Source: JACVRW01 sp963811055
Lineage (GTDB): Bacteria; Actinomycetota; Thermoleophilia; Solirubrobacterales; Thermoleophilaceae
Assembly: GCA_963811055.1 (NCBI GenBank)
Contig: CAWEPQ010000019.1
Span: 124,001 to 188,000 of the forward strand
DNA: 64,000 bases
Direction: 5' to 3'
The notes beneath the pieces are model-generated. The model searched no databases. It saw only the letters and a list, made by a program, of their open reading frames with translations, and had not been told where the DNA came from. Position numbers and translations under genes: made by a program. Within the stretch, counting starts at the first letter, position 1. The number at the start of each line of letters is the position of its first letter. This document shows positions 23,722-32,279 of the stretch, in pieces.

Positions 23722-24728
23722 GCCGGCTCCACCCCGAGGCCGGGTTGTTCGGAGGGCAGGACCCGACCGTCGCGCATCTCCAAGCCCACGTAGGGCTGTT
23801 CCGCCAGCAGCAGGTGCCCGTCCAGGTCCACCCAGTCGGCGAGCGATCCGATGTGAGCGGCAGGTGCCACGGCCAGTTGAGACTCGACCATGCAGCCGAT
23901 CATCACGCCCAGGCCGAGCGCGCGCGCCGCGTGGATCATGCGCACAGCCTCACGCACGCCGCCGGCCTTTGCCAGCTTCACGTTGATGGCGTCGGCGTAG
24001 CCGGCCACCGCGGCCACGTCGCGCAGGTCGTGGCAGCCCTCGTCCACCACGATCGGCGGTCGTGGCCGCAGCTCGCGCAGGGCGCGGAAGCTGTCCAGGT
24101 CGTCCGCCGGGAAGGGCTGCTCGATCAGCTCCACGCCCAGCTCCAACAGAGCCGGCAACAGCTCACGCGCGGACTCGAGCGTCCAGCCCTCGTTGGCGTC
24201 CACGCGCAGCGCCACCGGGGATTCCTCGCGTACGGCGGCCAGCCGCTCGAGGTCCTCGGCGCCGCCGACCTTCACCTTGAGCACCCGGAAGTCGCGCGCG
24301 CGGCGCGCGCGGTCATGCGTGCCCTCCAGACTGTCTATCCCGATCGTGTACGAGGTCGGGGGCAGGTCGCGGCTCAACCCGAGCAGCCGCCACAGGGGCA
24401 CCCCCAAGCGACGGCCGATCCAGTCGTGCAACGCGGCGTCGAGCGCGGCCCTGGCGGCCGCCTCGGCACCGTCCGACCACACCGCACGCCCGATCTCCTC
24501 CAGCGCGAACGGATCCTCGCCGACGCGGCCCGGAGCGACGTCGCTGAGGAACGCGAGTGCCGAGCGCACCGTCTCGCCGCGGTAGTAGATCGGCGCGGCC
24601 TCACCGCGCCCCACCACTCCGTCGTGCTCGACCTCCACGCGCACGACCTCCTGGGTCGTCCGCGAGCCGCGCGCGATCGCGAAGTCCTCGGCCAGCGCAA
24701 GGCTGCTGGTGCTGGGGCGCAGCTCCAA
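23718..24728 (-). CDS. dgcA: Enolase-superfamily epimerase, DgcA-like (N-acetyl-D-Glu racemase / dipeptide epimerase)
   Basis: A 336-residue enolase-superfamily protein of the muconate-lactonizing/dipeptide-epimerase subgroup. The general bases are in LKVKVGG (KxK) and INVKLAKAGG. The Mg2+ ligands are in RVDANEGW (Asp), LIEQPFP (Glu) and IVVDEGCHD (Asp). MIGCMVESQLAVAPAAH closes the barrel. The start is TTG 24728. The 4-bp overlap with dgcN makes N-acetyl-D-glutamate racemase more likely than L-Ala-D/L-Glu epimerase, though sequence alone does not settle it. Confidence 0.85.
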   Translation of the reverse strand: MELRPSTSSLALAEDFAIARGSRTTQEVVRVEVEHDGVVGRGEAAPIYYRGETVRSALAFLSDVAPGRVGEDPFALEEIGRAVWSDGAEAAARAALDAALHDWIGRRLGVPLWRLLGLSRDLPPTSYTIGIDSLEGTHDRARRARDFRVLKVKVGGAEDLERLAAVREESPVALRVDANEGWTLESARELLPALLELGVELIEQPFPADDLDSFRALRELRPRPPIVVDEGCHDLRDVAAVAGYADAINVKLAKAGGVREAVRMIHAARALGLGVMIGCMVESQLAVAPAAHIGSLADWVDLDGHLLLAEQPYVGLEMRDGRVLPSEQPGLGVEPA

Positions 24729-24752
24729 GCGCGGAAGAATGACGGCGCGGCC

Positions 24753-25661
24753 CTAGGGACGCGCGCCGGTCTCCTCCGCACGCGCGAGGCGCAGCGCCTC
24801 GGCGCTGCCGGTGGGGCGCACGTCGAAGAGCGACGCGGGCGCCGGGTCGGTGACCACCGTCTCGCTCGCCAGGCTCTCGATCAGCGGGCGCGCCACCCCG
24901 GTGTCCACGGGGGTCACGAGGCCGATCCAGAGCGACGACAGCTTGGGCGTGATCAATGGGACCGGGACCCGCGGCCGGCGGCGCTTCCCGAGCGCGTCGG
25001 CCATCAGGTCGAGCAGCCCGCCGTAGGTGACCACGTCCGAGCCGCCGATCTGGAACTCACGCCCGGCCGACTCGGGCCGCTCAGCCGCCTGAGCGAGGTA
25101 CTCGAGCAGGTCGGTGACGGCGATCGGCTGGGTGCGGTTGCGCAACCACGCCGGCGCGATCATCGCGGGCAGGCGCTCCACCAGATAGCGGAGCGTCCGG
25201 TAGGACTCGCTCTTCGCGCCGATCACCATCCCCGCGCGGAAGTAGGTGAGCGCCGGGCCCTCGCTGGCGAGCACCCGCGCCGTCTCGGCCCGGCTCCGCA
25301 GGTGCTCGGAGCGCGGCTCGCCGAGCCCGCCGAGGTACACCACGCGGTCGACGCCCTCGTCGTGCGCCATCCGGGCGAACGACGCGGCCGCCCGCCGCTC
25401 GCGCTCGGCGAAGCCCTCCTGGCTGCCGCCGCGGCCCATCGAGTGCACGAGGTAGTACGCCACGTCGACCGCGTCGCCGGCGCCCCGGAGGGTGGACGGC
25501 TCGAGCACGTCGCCCTCGTGGAGCTCGAACCCGGCGGCTTCGAGGTCGGCCGCCCGGCCGCGGTCGCGCACGAGGCAGCGAACGTCGTGCCCGCGCTCAC
25601 CCAGCGAGCGCGCGATACCGCCGCCCACGAAGCCGGTGGCTCCGCTCACGAGCGCCCGCAT
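24753..25661 (-). CDS. Atypical SDR (NmrA/complex-I-NDUFA9-like NAD(P)-binding protein)
   Basis: A 302-residue Rossmann protein starting MRALVSGATGFVGGGIARSLGERGHDVRCLVRD with the GxTGxxG motif. HSMGRGGSQEGF and VYLGGLGEPRSEHLRSRAETARVL replace the classical YxxxK active site, as in atypical SDRs that bind a nucleotide without classical catalysis. RTQPIAVTDLLEYLAQA is also family-like. The C-terminal part (TPKLSSLWIGLVTPV) is somewhat hydrophobic. The role is unknown. It lies 24 bp upstream of dgcA in the same direction and may be in the same transcript. Confidence 0.8.
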   Translation of the reverse strand: MRALVSGATGFVGGGIARSLGERGHDVRCLVRDRGRAADLEAAGFELHEGDVLEPSTLRGAGDAVDVAYYLVHSMGRGGSQEGFAERERRAAASFARMAHDEGVDRVVYLGGLGEPRSEHLRSRAETARVLASEGPALTYFRAGMVIGAKSESYRTLRYLVERLPAMIAPAWLRNRTQPIAVTDLLEYLAQAAERPESAGREFQIGGSDVVTYGGLLDLMADALGKRRRPRVPVPLITPKLSSLWIGLVTPVDTGVARPLIESLASETVVTDPAPASLFDVRPTGSAEALRLARAEETGARP

Positions 25662-25756
25662 TCAGGCGCGCCGGGCGACGGGGGGAAGTTTGCGCATGGG
25701 GAGGGATACGTGCCGGATCCGTCCCGAGGTCATCCGCCAAGGCTACTCCCGCGGCC

Positions 25757-25762
25757 TAGGCT
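25757..25762 (+). promoter_or_regulatory. -10 hexamer TAGGCT, leaderless start
   Basis: TAGGCT ends 6 nt before the ATG at 25769 of a small Cys-rich protein gene, matching the leaderless arrangement seen elsewhere in the window. Confidence 0.5.
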
Positions 25763-25768
25763 TGATCC

Positions 25769-25939
25769 ATGAAGGCGGGCCTCTGCGACACCTGCCGCCA
25801 CCAGCGCGTGGTCCGGAACACGCGCGGGAGCGTGTTCTCCATGTGCGAGCGCGCCAAGTTTGACGAGCGCTTTCCCAAGTATCCGCGCCTCCCCGTGGAG
25901 CGCTGCCCCGGGTTCGAGCGGGCTCGCTCGGCCGACTAG
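25769..25939 (+). CDS. Small four-cysteine protein (zinc-ribbon-like)
   Basis: A 56-residue protein, MKAGLCDTCRHQRVVRNTRG followed by SVFSMCERAKFDERFPKYPRL and PVERCPGFERARSAD. The CxxC pair near the N-terminus and two later single Cys could bind Zn2+ or a cluster. It is supported by a -10 hexamer 6 nt before the ATG, and by its stop sharing a CTAG with the convergent lipoprotein gene. No named family is recognised, but the sequence is too patterned to be random. Confidence 0.7.
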   Translation: MKAGLCDTCRHQRVVRNTRGSVFSMCERAKFDERFPKYPRLPVERCPGFERARSAD

Positions 25940-26538
25940 TCGGACACGACGGTCTTGCCGTCGGCCGCGATGCGCGTCTGGTTGGCCTTATCGGAGATGG
26001 TGCCGGCGAAGCTGCCCTCGGCGGCCCCACCGCCCGCAACCACCACCTTCGCCTTGCCGTTGAGCCCGCCGGCCACGCGGTACTCCACGTTGTAGGGGCC
26101 GGCGGCCACCGCGGTGACGCTCCAGCGGAGCGTCTTCTCCGCGTCGGGTTCGAGCGAACCGCACGCCCAGGTGTTCACGTACGCCGTCTCGCAGCCCTCG
26201 GGCCCAGCCTCGCGCGCCTCCGGGAAGCCGCCCACCTCCTGGGCTCGCGCGTCGATCGCGAAGCGCGGACGGTTGGGATCGGCCAGGCCGGGACTGCCCC
26301 GCCGGAACGAGAAGCCCGTGACCGTCACGGCCAGGTTGGGCACCGCCTCGTCGCCGGAGTTCCGGACCGTGATCTCGAGGTCGGAGCTCTTGCCGAGCTT
26401 CTGCTTCTCGGGGAAGGTCGCGCTGACCACCTCGACCTCGAAATCGCCCTCCGGCTCGTTCGCGTCCTGCGGCTCACCGCCGCCGCAACTGGCCAGCGCC
26501 GCCAGGGCGATGACTGCGACCGCGCTACCAGCGTGCAT
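25936..26538 (-). CDS. Lipoprotein with an immunoglobulin-like/CARDB-type domain
   Basis: A 200-residue predicted lipoprotein. The signal peptide MHAGSAVAVIALAALASCGGG has the lipobox LASC with the lipidated Cys at 18. An acidic linker is followed by a beta-rich domain (EITVRNSGDEAVPNLAVTVTGF), like extracellular CARDB/DUF11-type repeats. The start ATG 26538 follows a GAGGGCGAGGAG purine tract. The frame continues far upstream, but that part has no protein-like features. It ends in a CTAG shared with the convergent small gene. The function is unknown. Confidence 0.7.
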   Translation of the reverse strand: MHAGSAVAVIALAALASCGGGEPQDANEPEGDFEVEVVSATFPEKQKLGKSSDLEITVRNSGDEAVPNLAVTVTGFSFRRGSPGLADPNRPRFAIDARAQEVGGFPEAREAGPEGCETAYVNTWACGSLEPDAEKTLRWSVTAVAAGPYNVEYRVAGGLNGKAKVVVAGGGAAEGSFAGTISDKANQTRIAADGKTVVSD

Positions 26539-26684
26539 GCTCCTCGCCCTCACAGCCGGGCGAACATACCACCCACCCGGGCGCCCCGGAGCCGCCCGGG
26601 CGCTCGGCCTGCAACCGGCGAGTGCCGCTCTAGACCGGCTATCGGGCGCTGCCCTTGCCTCTGGCGGTCGGGGGGCCCATGCCA

Positions 26685-26690
26685 TAGGCT
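26685..26690 (+). promoter_or_regulatory. Possible -10 hexamer TAGGCT for the mce operon
   Basis: TAGGCT lies 49 nt upstream of the TTG that begins the first permease gene. Transcription near 26697 would give about a 43-nt leader holding the GGAGGAGGAG ribosome-binding site at 26726-26735. Confidence 0.4.
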
Positions 26691-26739
26691 TGCAGCGTCG
26701 AGAGCGCCTCAGAGGGCGTTCCGCCGGAGGAGGAGCCAG

Positions 26740-27546
26740 TTGGTCCGTAGTGCTGCTGATCGGTTGTTTTTGCCGACTAAGTCCCTGTTGGAGCAGGTTG
26801 GGGACATGATGATTTTGACGGGCAAGACGCTGGTGTCGGCTGTGCGGCCGCCGTTTCCGTATGGGACGGAGTTCGTGCAGCAGTTTTTGTTCATGCTGCG
26901 GCTTTGTTGGTTGCCGTTGATGATCACGACGATCGCGTTCGGCTACGGGGCACCCGGTCTGCAGGCGGGCAATTTCCTGGTTCTGTTCGGTGCGATTGAT
27001 CGTTTGGGCGGGTTTTTTGTGTTGGCGTCGATCCGGGAGTTCGCGCCGATCGCTTCGGCGATCATCCTTGCTGGTGTCGGCGGGACGGCGATCACGGCCG
27101 ATCTGGGTGCGCGCAAGATTCGTGAGGAGCTCGACGCTTTGCAGGTGTTGGGGGTCGATCCGATCAAGAACCTTGTCGTCCCAAGGTTTTTGGCGCTGAT
27201 GGTCGTTACGGGGCTGTTCAACATCTACGCGTTGATCTTCGGGATCTTCGGCGGCGTCTTGGCCACGCTCACCTTCGACGCGCCGCTGGGGCCGTTCTTC
27301 GCGACGTTGCTCAACAACGCGTCGACTACCGATCTGTGGGGGTCGGTTGTGAAGACGACCTTGTTCGGGGCGATCATCGCGATCGTGTCGTGTTACAAGG
27401 GCATGACCGCCTCCGGTGGTGCCGAGGGGGTCGGCAGGTCGGTCAACCAAGGCGTCGTGATCGCGTTCCTCGCGATCTTCGCGTTCAACTACGTCTTCAC
27501 CCAAACACTGCTCGCCACCCACCCCGAAATCTCCGTGATCAAGTAG
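26740..27546 (+). CDS. YrbE/MlaE-type permease A of the Mce transporter
   Basis: A 268-residue integral membrane protein of the MlaE/YrbE family, the permease of Mce lipid transporters. VLASIREFAPIASAIILAGVGGTAITADLGARKIREELDALQVLGVDPIKNLVVPRFLAL is the family core. I chose TTG 26740 because GGAGGAGGAG ends 4 nt upstream; the ATG pair near 26805 would remove the N-terminal amphipathic helix. Codon use differs sharply from its neighbours, with many TTG, TTT, GTT and ATT codons up to about 27240. This suggests a recently acquired or converted gene. The second permease starts 3 nt after its stop. Confidence 0.9.
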   Translation: MVRSAADRLFLPTKSLLEQVGDMMILTGKTLVSAVRPPFPYGTEFVQQFLFMLRLCWLPLMITTIAFGYGAPGLQAGNFLVLFGAIDRLGGFFVLASIREFAPIASAIILAGVGGTAITADLGARKIREELDALQVLGVDPIKNLVVPRFLALMVVTGLFNIYALIFGIFGGVLATLTFDAPLGPFFATLLNNASTTDLWGSVVKTTLFGAIIAIVSCYKGMTASGGAEGVGRSVNQGVVIAFLAIFAFNYVFTQTLLATHPEISVIK

Positions 27547-27548
27547 CC

Positions 27549-28349
27549 ATGGGACGCACCTGGCTATCAGTGCCCAAGGACTGGATCTCCTCGTTCGGCG
27601 AGATCGCGCGGTTCAGCGGGACCGTCGTGGCGGGCGTCTTCAGCGGCCGCGTTTTCAGCTTCTTCGGCGAGGCGCTGCGCCAGGCCGGGATCCTGATCCT
27701 CGGCTCGGCGATGGTGATCTGGGGCCTGGCCTTCATCCTCGGCCTCCAGTGCGGGATCGAGGGCGCGTACTTCAATCGCTCGGTCGGCGCCCCCGCCTAT
27801 GCCGGCGTGTTCTCGGCCTGGTGCGACCTGCGCGAGATCATGCCCTACGCCTTCGGCTACATGATGTCCGCGAAGGTGGGCACCGGGCTCGTGGCCGAGA
27901 TCGGGGCCATGCGGATCTCGGACGAGATCGACGCGCTCGAGGTGATGGGCATCAACTCGCTCACCTTCCTCTGCGCCACGCGCCTGCTGGCCGCCTGGCT
28001 CGTGCTCCCGTTCATGTACATCGCGGCGGTGGGGGTGGGCTTCTTCGGAAGCTATCTGGCGGTGGTCCAGCAGATCGGCGAGGTGTCCTCGGGAGGGTTC
28101 TTCCTGATCTTCTGGATGTTCCAGAACCCACCCGATCTCCTTTACAGCTTGATTAAGGGCATGGCCATGGCCACGGTAATCGTGCTCGTTGGGTGTTACT
28201 ACGGGTACAACGCCTCTGGCGGCCCGGTGGGTGTGGGTACCGCCACGGCGAAGTCGATGGTGTTGAACACCGTGCTGGTGCATCTCGTGGGGATGGTGGG
28301 CACACAGATCTTCTGGGGCTCGAATCCAAGGGCCCCGATAGGCGGATGA
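27549..28349 (+). CDS. YrbE/MlaE-type permease B of the Mce transporter
   Basis: A 266-residue MlaE/YrbE permease, the partner of the preceding one; actinobacterial mce operons carry two. FGYMMSAKVGTGLVAEIGAMRISDEIDALEVMGINSLTFL is the conserved core, and VGCYYGYNASGGPVGVGTATAKSMV is the C-terminal signature. The ATG lies 3 nt after the previous stop. Unlike permease A, it has the usual GC-rich third positions. Confidence 0.93.
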   Translation: MGRTWLSVPKDWISSFGEIARFSGTVVAGVFSGRVFSFFGEALRQAGILILGSAMVIWGLAFILGLQCGIEGAYFNRSVGAPAYAGVFSAWCDLREIMPYAFGYMMSAKVGTGLVAEIGAMRISDEIDALEVMGINSLTFLCATRLLAAWLVLPFMYIAAVGVGFFGSYLAVVQQIGEVSSGGFFLIFWMFQNPPDLLYSLIKGMAMATVIVLVGCYYGYNASGGPVGVGTATAKSMVLNTVLVHLVGMVGTQIFWGSNPRAPIGG

Positions 28350-28368
28350 GGGACATGAGGAGAGAGGC

Positions 28369-29343
28369 TTGAGCGAGCGAGGAAGAGGACAGGGAGGCCC
28401 CGGGCCGCTCGACCCGCGGGAGTGGGAGGAGTCGCGCGGCGCCGCCAGCGATGCGCCGACTGCGAGCGAGGACACCAGGGCCCGCTTCGTCGAGGGCGAG
28501 GAGGTGCCGGCCAACATCCAGGAGCAGACCCGCGAGGGCGAGCATCCCTACCAGTGGCACAGCGGCCGCACGCGCGAGCACGGAGCCACTGACGCCGTGG
28601 AGTTCATCGACGTCAAGAAGTCCTTCGGGCGTAACAACACGATCCTCAACGGCCTGAACCTCGGCCTGCCCAACGACCAGATCTCGATGATCCTCGGTCC
28701 CTCGGGCACCGGCAAGTCGGTCTGCATCAAGCACATGGTGGGCCTGCTCTACCCGGACGAGGGCGACGTGCTCGTCCACGGCGAGTCCGTGCCGAACATG
28801 GCCGACGAGGAGCTCTTCGAGATGCGCAAGAAGTTCGGCGTCCTCTTCCAGGACGGCGCGCTCTTCGGCTCGATGAACGTCTTCGACAACACCGCCTTCC
28901 CGCTGCGCCAGCACACCGACAAGGGCGAGGACGAGATCGCCGAGATCGTGAACCGGCGGCTCGGAGAGGTCGGCCTCACGAGCGCCCGCGACAAGATGCC
29001 CAACGAGCTCTCGGGGGGGATGCGCAAGCGCGCCGGATTTGCGCGCGCGCTGGTGCTCGACCCGGGCATCGTGCTGTTCGACGAGCCGGACTCGGGGCTC
29101 GACCCGGTGCGCACCGCCCTTCTCTGCGAGCTGATCCAGGAGGTGCACGCCGAGAACGGCGGCGCCTACTGCGTGATCACGCACGACATCATGTCGGCGC
29201 GCCGTGTGGCGGACTACATCGCGATCCTCTGGAAGGGCCGCATCGTCGAGTCGGGGCCGGCGAGCGAGCTGTTCAACTCGGACAACCAATTTGTACGGCA
29301 GTTCCTGTCCGGCGAGGCACAGGGACCGCTGGGCATGGAATAG
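28369..29343 (+). CDS. MlaF/MceG-like ABC transporter ATPase
   Basis: A 324-residue ATPase. A hydrophilic N-terminal extension of about 75 residues precedes the ABC domain, which has Walker A GPSGTGKSV, the signature LSGGMRKRAGFARAL, Walker B IVLFDEPDSGLDPV and a switch His in VITHDI. The close match to MlaF/Mkl makes it the energy source for the two YrbE permeases. In mycobacteria the MceG ATPase is encoded away from mce operons; here it is inside. The start is TTG 28369 with GAGGAGAGAGG just upstream. Confidence 0.93.
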   Translation: MSERGRGQGGPGPLDPREWEESRGAASDAPTASEDTRARFVEGEEVPANIQEQTREGEHPYQWHSGRTREHGATDAVEFIDVKKSFGRNNTILNGLNLGLPNDQISMILGPSGTGKSVCIKHMVGLLYPDEGDVLVHGESVPNMADEELFEMRKKFGVLFQDGALFGSMNVFDNTAFPLRQHTDKGEDEIAEIVNRRLGEVGLTSARDKMPNELSGGMRKRAGFARALVLDPGIVLFDEPDSGLDPVRTALLCELIQEVHAENGGAYCVITHDIMSARRVADYIAILWKGRIVESGPASELFNSDNQFVRQFLSGEAQGPLGME

Positions 29344-29418
29344 GTCTTGCGACCTTCGCGCGCCCACCGGCACGGTGAAATACTGGCCGGGGGGAAGGCG
29401 TAGGTCGCTGGTTCGCCC

Positions 29419-30798
29419 TTGGAATCTACGAGGAGAGATGCAAGCACCCGAGATGCGCTCCATGGAGAGCGTGGGTCGACGCTCGCCCGCGTCGCCGCTC
29501 TCGGCGCGCTTGTAGCCGCCGTCGCGCTCATCGCAATCGCCATGTTCGGCGGCGGCTCGGGCTACGAGGTCAAGGCCGTGTTCGACAACGCCGGCCAGCT
29601 GGTGCCCGGCAACCCCGTGCAGGTGGGCGGGGGGAAGATCGGGAGCGTCGACAAGGTCGAGCTCGACGACAACGCCAATGCCGTGGTCACGCTGAAGGTC
29701 GACGACGACTTCGGCCCCCTCCACGAGGGCACGACAGCCGTGATCCGCGCGACCTCGCTGTCCGGCATCGCGAACCGCTACGTGTCGCTCCAGCCGGGAC
29801 CGAACAACAACAACGAGATCGACGACGGCGGTGAGATCGGCGCCGACGACACAGCCGCGCCGGTGGACCTCGACACCCTCTTCAACACGCTCGACTCGAA
29901 GACGCGCGAGGGCCTCCGGAACGTGGTGCGGGGCTTCGGCGACCAGTACGACGGCAAGGGCGCGCAGGCAAACGAGGCCACCAAGTACTTCAGCCCCTTC
30001 CTGGTGAGCACCAGCGACCTCACGCGCGAGCTCGCGCTCGACCAGAAGGTGCTCGAGCGCTTCGTGACGGACACCTCCACCGCGGTCACGGCGATCGCGG
30101 AGCGCCGCGACGACCTGGCCGACCTGGTGAGCAACGCGAACACGGCGTTCGGGGCGATCGCCGCCGAGAGCGCGGCGCTCGACAGGGCACTCGAGCTGCT
30201 GCCCGACACGCTGCGGAAGGCGAACACGACCTTCGTGAACCTCCGCTCCACGCTCGACGACCTCGAGCAGCTCGTGGACGTGTCGAAGCCGGCCACGCGC
30301 CGGCTCGCCCCGTTCCTACGGGAGCTGCGCCCGCTCGTGCACGACGCTCGCCCGACGATCGCCGACCTCAACACGCTCGTGCGGAGCCCCGGCCCGAACA
30401 ACGACCTGATCGACCTCACCGCCAAGCAGCCGCGCCTGGCGGAGCTCACATCGTCCGTCTTCCCGCGCGCGATCAGCACGCTCGACCGCGCCCAGCCGGT
30501 GTTCGAGTACGCACGCAGCTACACGCCGGACCTGGCGGCCTGGGTGACCAACTTCGGGCAGCTGGCCGCCAACTACGACGCGAACGGCCACTACGCGCGC
30601 GTGCAGCCGATGTTCCTGCCCTCCACGTACTCGAACGGCACCCTCACCGCGAACCAGCCCAGCCAGAAGTTCCAGGGCTTCGAGACCGGCAACCTGACCC
30701 GCTGTCCAGGCGCGATCATCCAGCCGGCCCCCGATGGCTCGAGCCCGGTTCCGAGCGGCAGTGACTGCGATCCGTCCTCGACTCCGCCCGGCCCATGA
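29419..30798 (+). CDS. Mce-family protein 1 (MlaD-domain)
   Basis: A 459-residue Mce protein: one N-terminal membrane helix (about 25-43), an MCE/MlaD beta-barrel domain (about 48-125, VFDNAGQLVPGNPVQVGGGKIGSVDKVEL), and a long alpha-helical region that in homologues builds a lipid tunnel. The C-terminus is Pro/Ser-rich. TTG 29419 is the only plausible in-frame start. Oddly, the best ribosome-binding site and ATG (29438) lie in another frame that ends at 29515. It overlaps the next gene by 4 bp (ATGA). Confidence 0.88.
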   Translation: MESTRRDASTRDALHGERGSTLARVAALGALVAAVALIAIAMFGGGSGYEVKAVFDNAGQLVPGNPVQVGGGKIGSVDKVELDDNANAVVTLKVDDDFGPLHEGTTAVIRATSLSGIANRYVSLQPGPNNNNEIDDGGEIGADDTAAPVDLDTLFNTLDSKTREGLRNVVRGFGDQYDGKGAQANEATKYFSPFLVSTSDLTRELALDQKVLERFVTDTSTAVTAIAERRDDLADLVSNANTAFGAIAAESAALDRALELLPDTLRKANTTFVNLRSTLDDLEQLVDVSKPATRRLAPFLRELRPLVHDARPTIADLNTLVRSPGPNNDLIDLTAKQPRLAELTSSVFPRAISTLDRAQPVFEYARSYTPDLAAWVTNFGQLAANYDANGHYARVQPMFLPSTYSNGTLTANQPSQKFQGFETGNLTRCPGAIIQPAPDGSSPVPSGSDCDPSSTPPGP

Positions 30799-32279
30799 GA
30801 CGGCTGATCTGGATAGCGCTCGCGGTGGCCATCGTGCCGTGGCTCGTGATCGGCGCCGTGGACGCGGTCGGCGAGGACGACCGCGGCGACTCCTACTTCG
30901 TGCGCGCGATCTTCGACAACGCCTCGTCGCTCGTGAACGGCGAGGACGTGAAGATCGCCGGCGCGGTGGTGGGGGCCGTGGACTCGCTGGACGTCACCGA
31001 GGACGAGAAGGCCGCGGTGGTGCTGCGGATCGACGACGAGGACTTCACGCCCTGGCGGAGCGACGCCAGCTGCACCATCCGGCCGCAGTCGCTGATCGGG
31101 GAGAAGTTCGTGGAATGCGAGCCCGGCTCCACGTCATCTCCGCGGCTGCGGACGATCCAGGACGGGGACGGCGAGGGGGAGCGGCTCCTGCCGGTGACCA
31201 ACAACAGCTCGCCGGTCGACCTCGACATGCTCAACAACGTCCTGCGCCTCCCGTACCGGCAGCGCTTCTCGATCCTGCTCAGCGAGTTCGGAGCCGGCCT
31301 TGCCGGACGTGGCGAGGAGCTGAACGAGGTCATCCACCGGGCCAATCCCGCGCTCCGCGAGACCGACAAGCTGCTGGCGGTCCTCGCCAACCAGAACCGC
31401 GTGCTCGCCCGGCTGGCCCGCGACTCCGACAAGGCGCTCGCCCCGATCGCACGGGAGCGCGCCCACGTCGCCGACTTCATCGTGCAGGCCAACGCCACCG
31501 GCGAGGCGTCGGCCGAGCGCAGCGAGGACGTCAAGCGCGGCCTCAACCGCCTGCCCGACTTCCTCCGCGAGCTCGAGCCGCTGATGGCGGACCTGGACAA
31601 GGTGGCCGTGCAGGGCACTCCTCTGCTGCGTGACTTCGGCACCGCGGCACCGCAGATGGGGCGCCTGATCCGCGGCCTCGGCACCTTCTCCACGGCCGCC
31701 AACGAGAGCTTCCCGAGCCTCGGCGACGCGCTGGAGCAGGGCCGGCCCGCGCTCATCAGGGCGCGGCCGCTGATCCAGCAGCTCGGGGCGCTCGGCCGCG
31801 AGGCCAAGCCCGCGGTCGCCAACCTCGACAAGCTCACCGCCAGCCTCAAGGACACCCAGGGCATCCAGCGCATCAACGACTTCCTCTACTACCTGACGCT
31901 TTCCACGAACGGCTTCGACTCGCTCGGCCACTATCTGCGCGCCGGCCTCGTGGCCACGGCCACCTGCTCCAACCGCGCGGTCGACCCTGCACCGACGGGT
32001 ACCTGCTGGGCGCTCTTCTACGACCCGGAGGAGGAGGGGTCCGCGGCCACGGCCTCCAAGACGGACAGCGCGACCGGGACCGAGGGGCAGGCCGATGCCA
32101 CGGCGCCAAGTCAGAGCCTCCTCGACAGCCTCATCGGCAGCCCCGAGACCAAGGCCCAGGAGCGCGAGCGGAAGCAGAAGATCGACGAGCTTCGCCAGCG
32201 CTCGGCCCAGCCCTCGTCAGCCCTCCAGTCGGACGGGGACGAGCCGGTGCTCGACTACCTGCTCGGAGGCGAGCGGTGA
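30795..32279 (+). CDS. Mce-family protein 2
   Basis: A 494-residue Mce protein with an N-terminal membrane anchor (RRLIWIALAVAIVPWLVIGAV), an MCE domain at about 34-112 (FDNASSLVNGEDVKIAGAVVGAVDSLDV), a helical mid-section and a charged 100-residue C-terminal tail (PETKAQERERKQKIDELRQR) unlike the other five. The MCE loop is interrupted by DEDFTPWRSDASCTIRPQ with a Cys, and a second Cys lies in KFVECEPGS. It overlaps both neighbours by 4 bp. Confidence 0.9.
   Translation: MRRLIWIALAVAIVPWLVIGAVDAVGEDDRGDSYFVRAIFDNASSLVNGEDVKIAGAVVGAVDSLDVTEDEKAAVVLRIDDEDFTPWRSDASCTIRPQSLIGEKFVECEPGSTSSPRLRTIQDGDGEGERLLPVTNNSSPVDLDMLNNVLRLPYRQRFSILLSEFGAGLAGRGEELNEVIHRANPALRETDKLLAVLANQNRVLARLARDSDKALAPIARERAHVADFIVQANATGEASAERSEDVKRGLNRLPDFLRELEPLMADLDKVAVQGTPLLRDFGTAAPQMGRLIRGLGTFSTAANESFPSLGDALEQGRPALIRARPLIQQLGALGREAKPAVANLDKLTASLKDTQGIQRINDFLYYLTLSTNGFDSLGHYLRAGLVATATCSNRAVDPAPTGTCWALFYDPEEEGSAATASKTDSATGTEGQADATAPSQSLLDSLIGSPETKAQERERKQKIDELRQRSAQPSSALQSDGDEPVLDYLLGGER

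Noticed and set aside
26539..27522. Upstream extension of the lipoprotein frame across the permease gene
   Set aside because: The signal peptide with lipobox starts at 26538; the upstream part is antisense to a YrbE permease.
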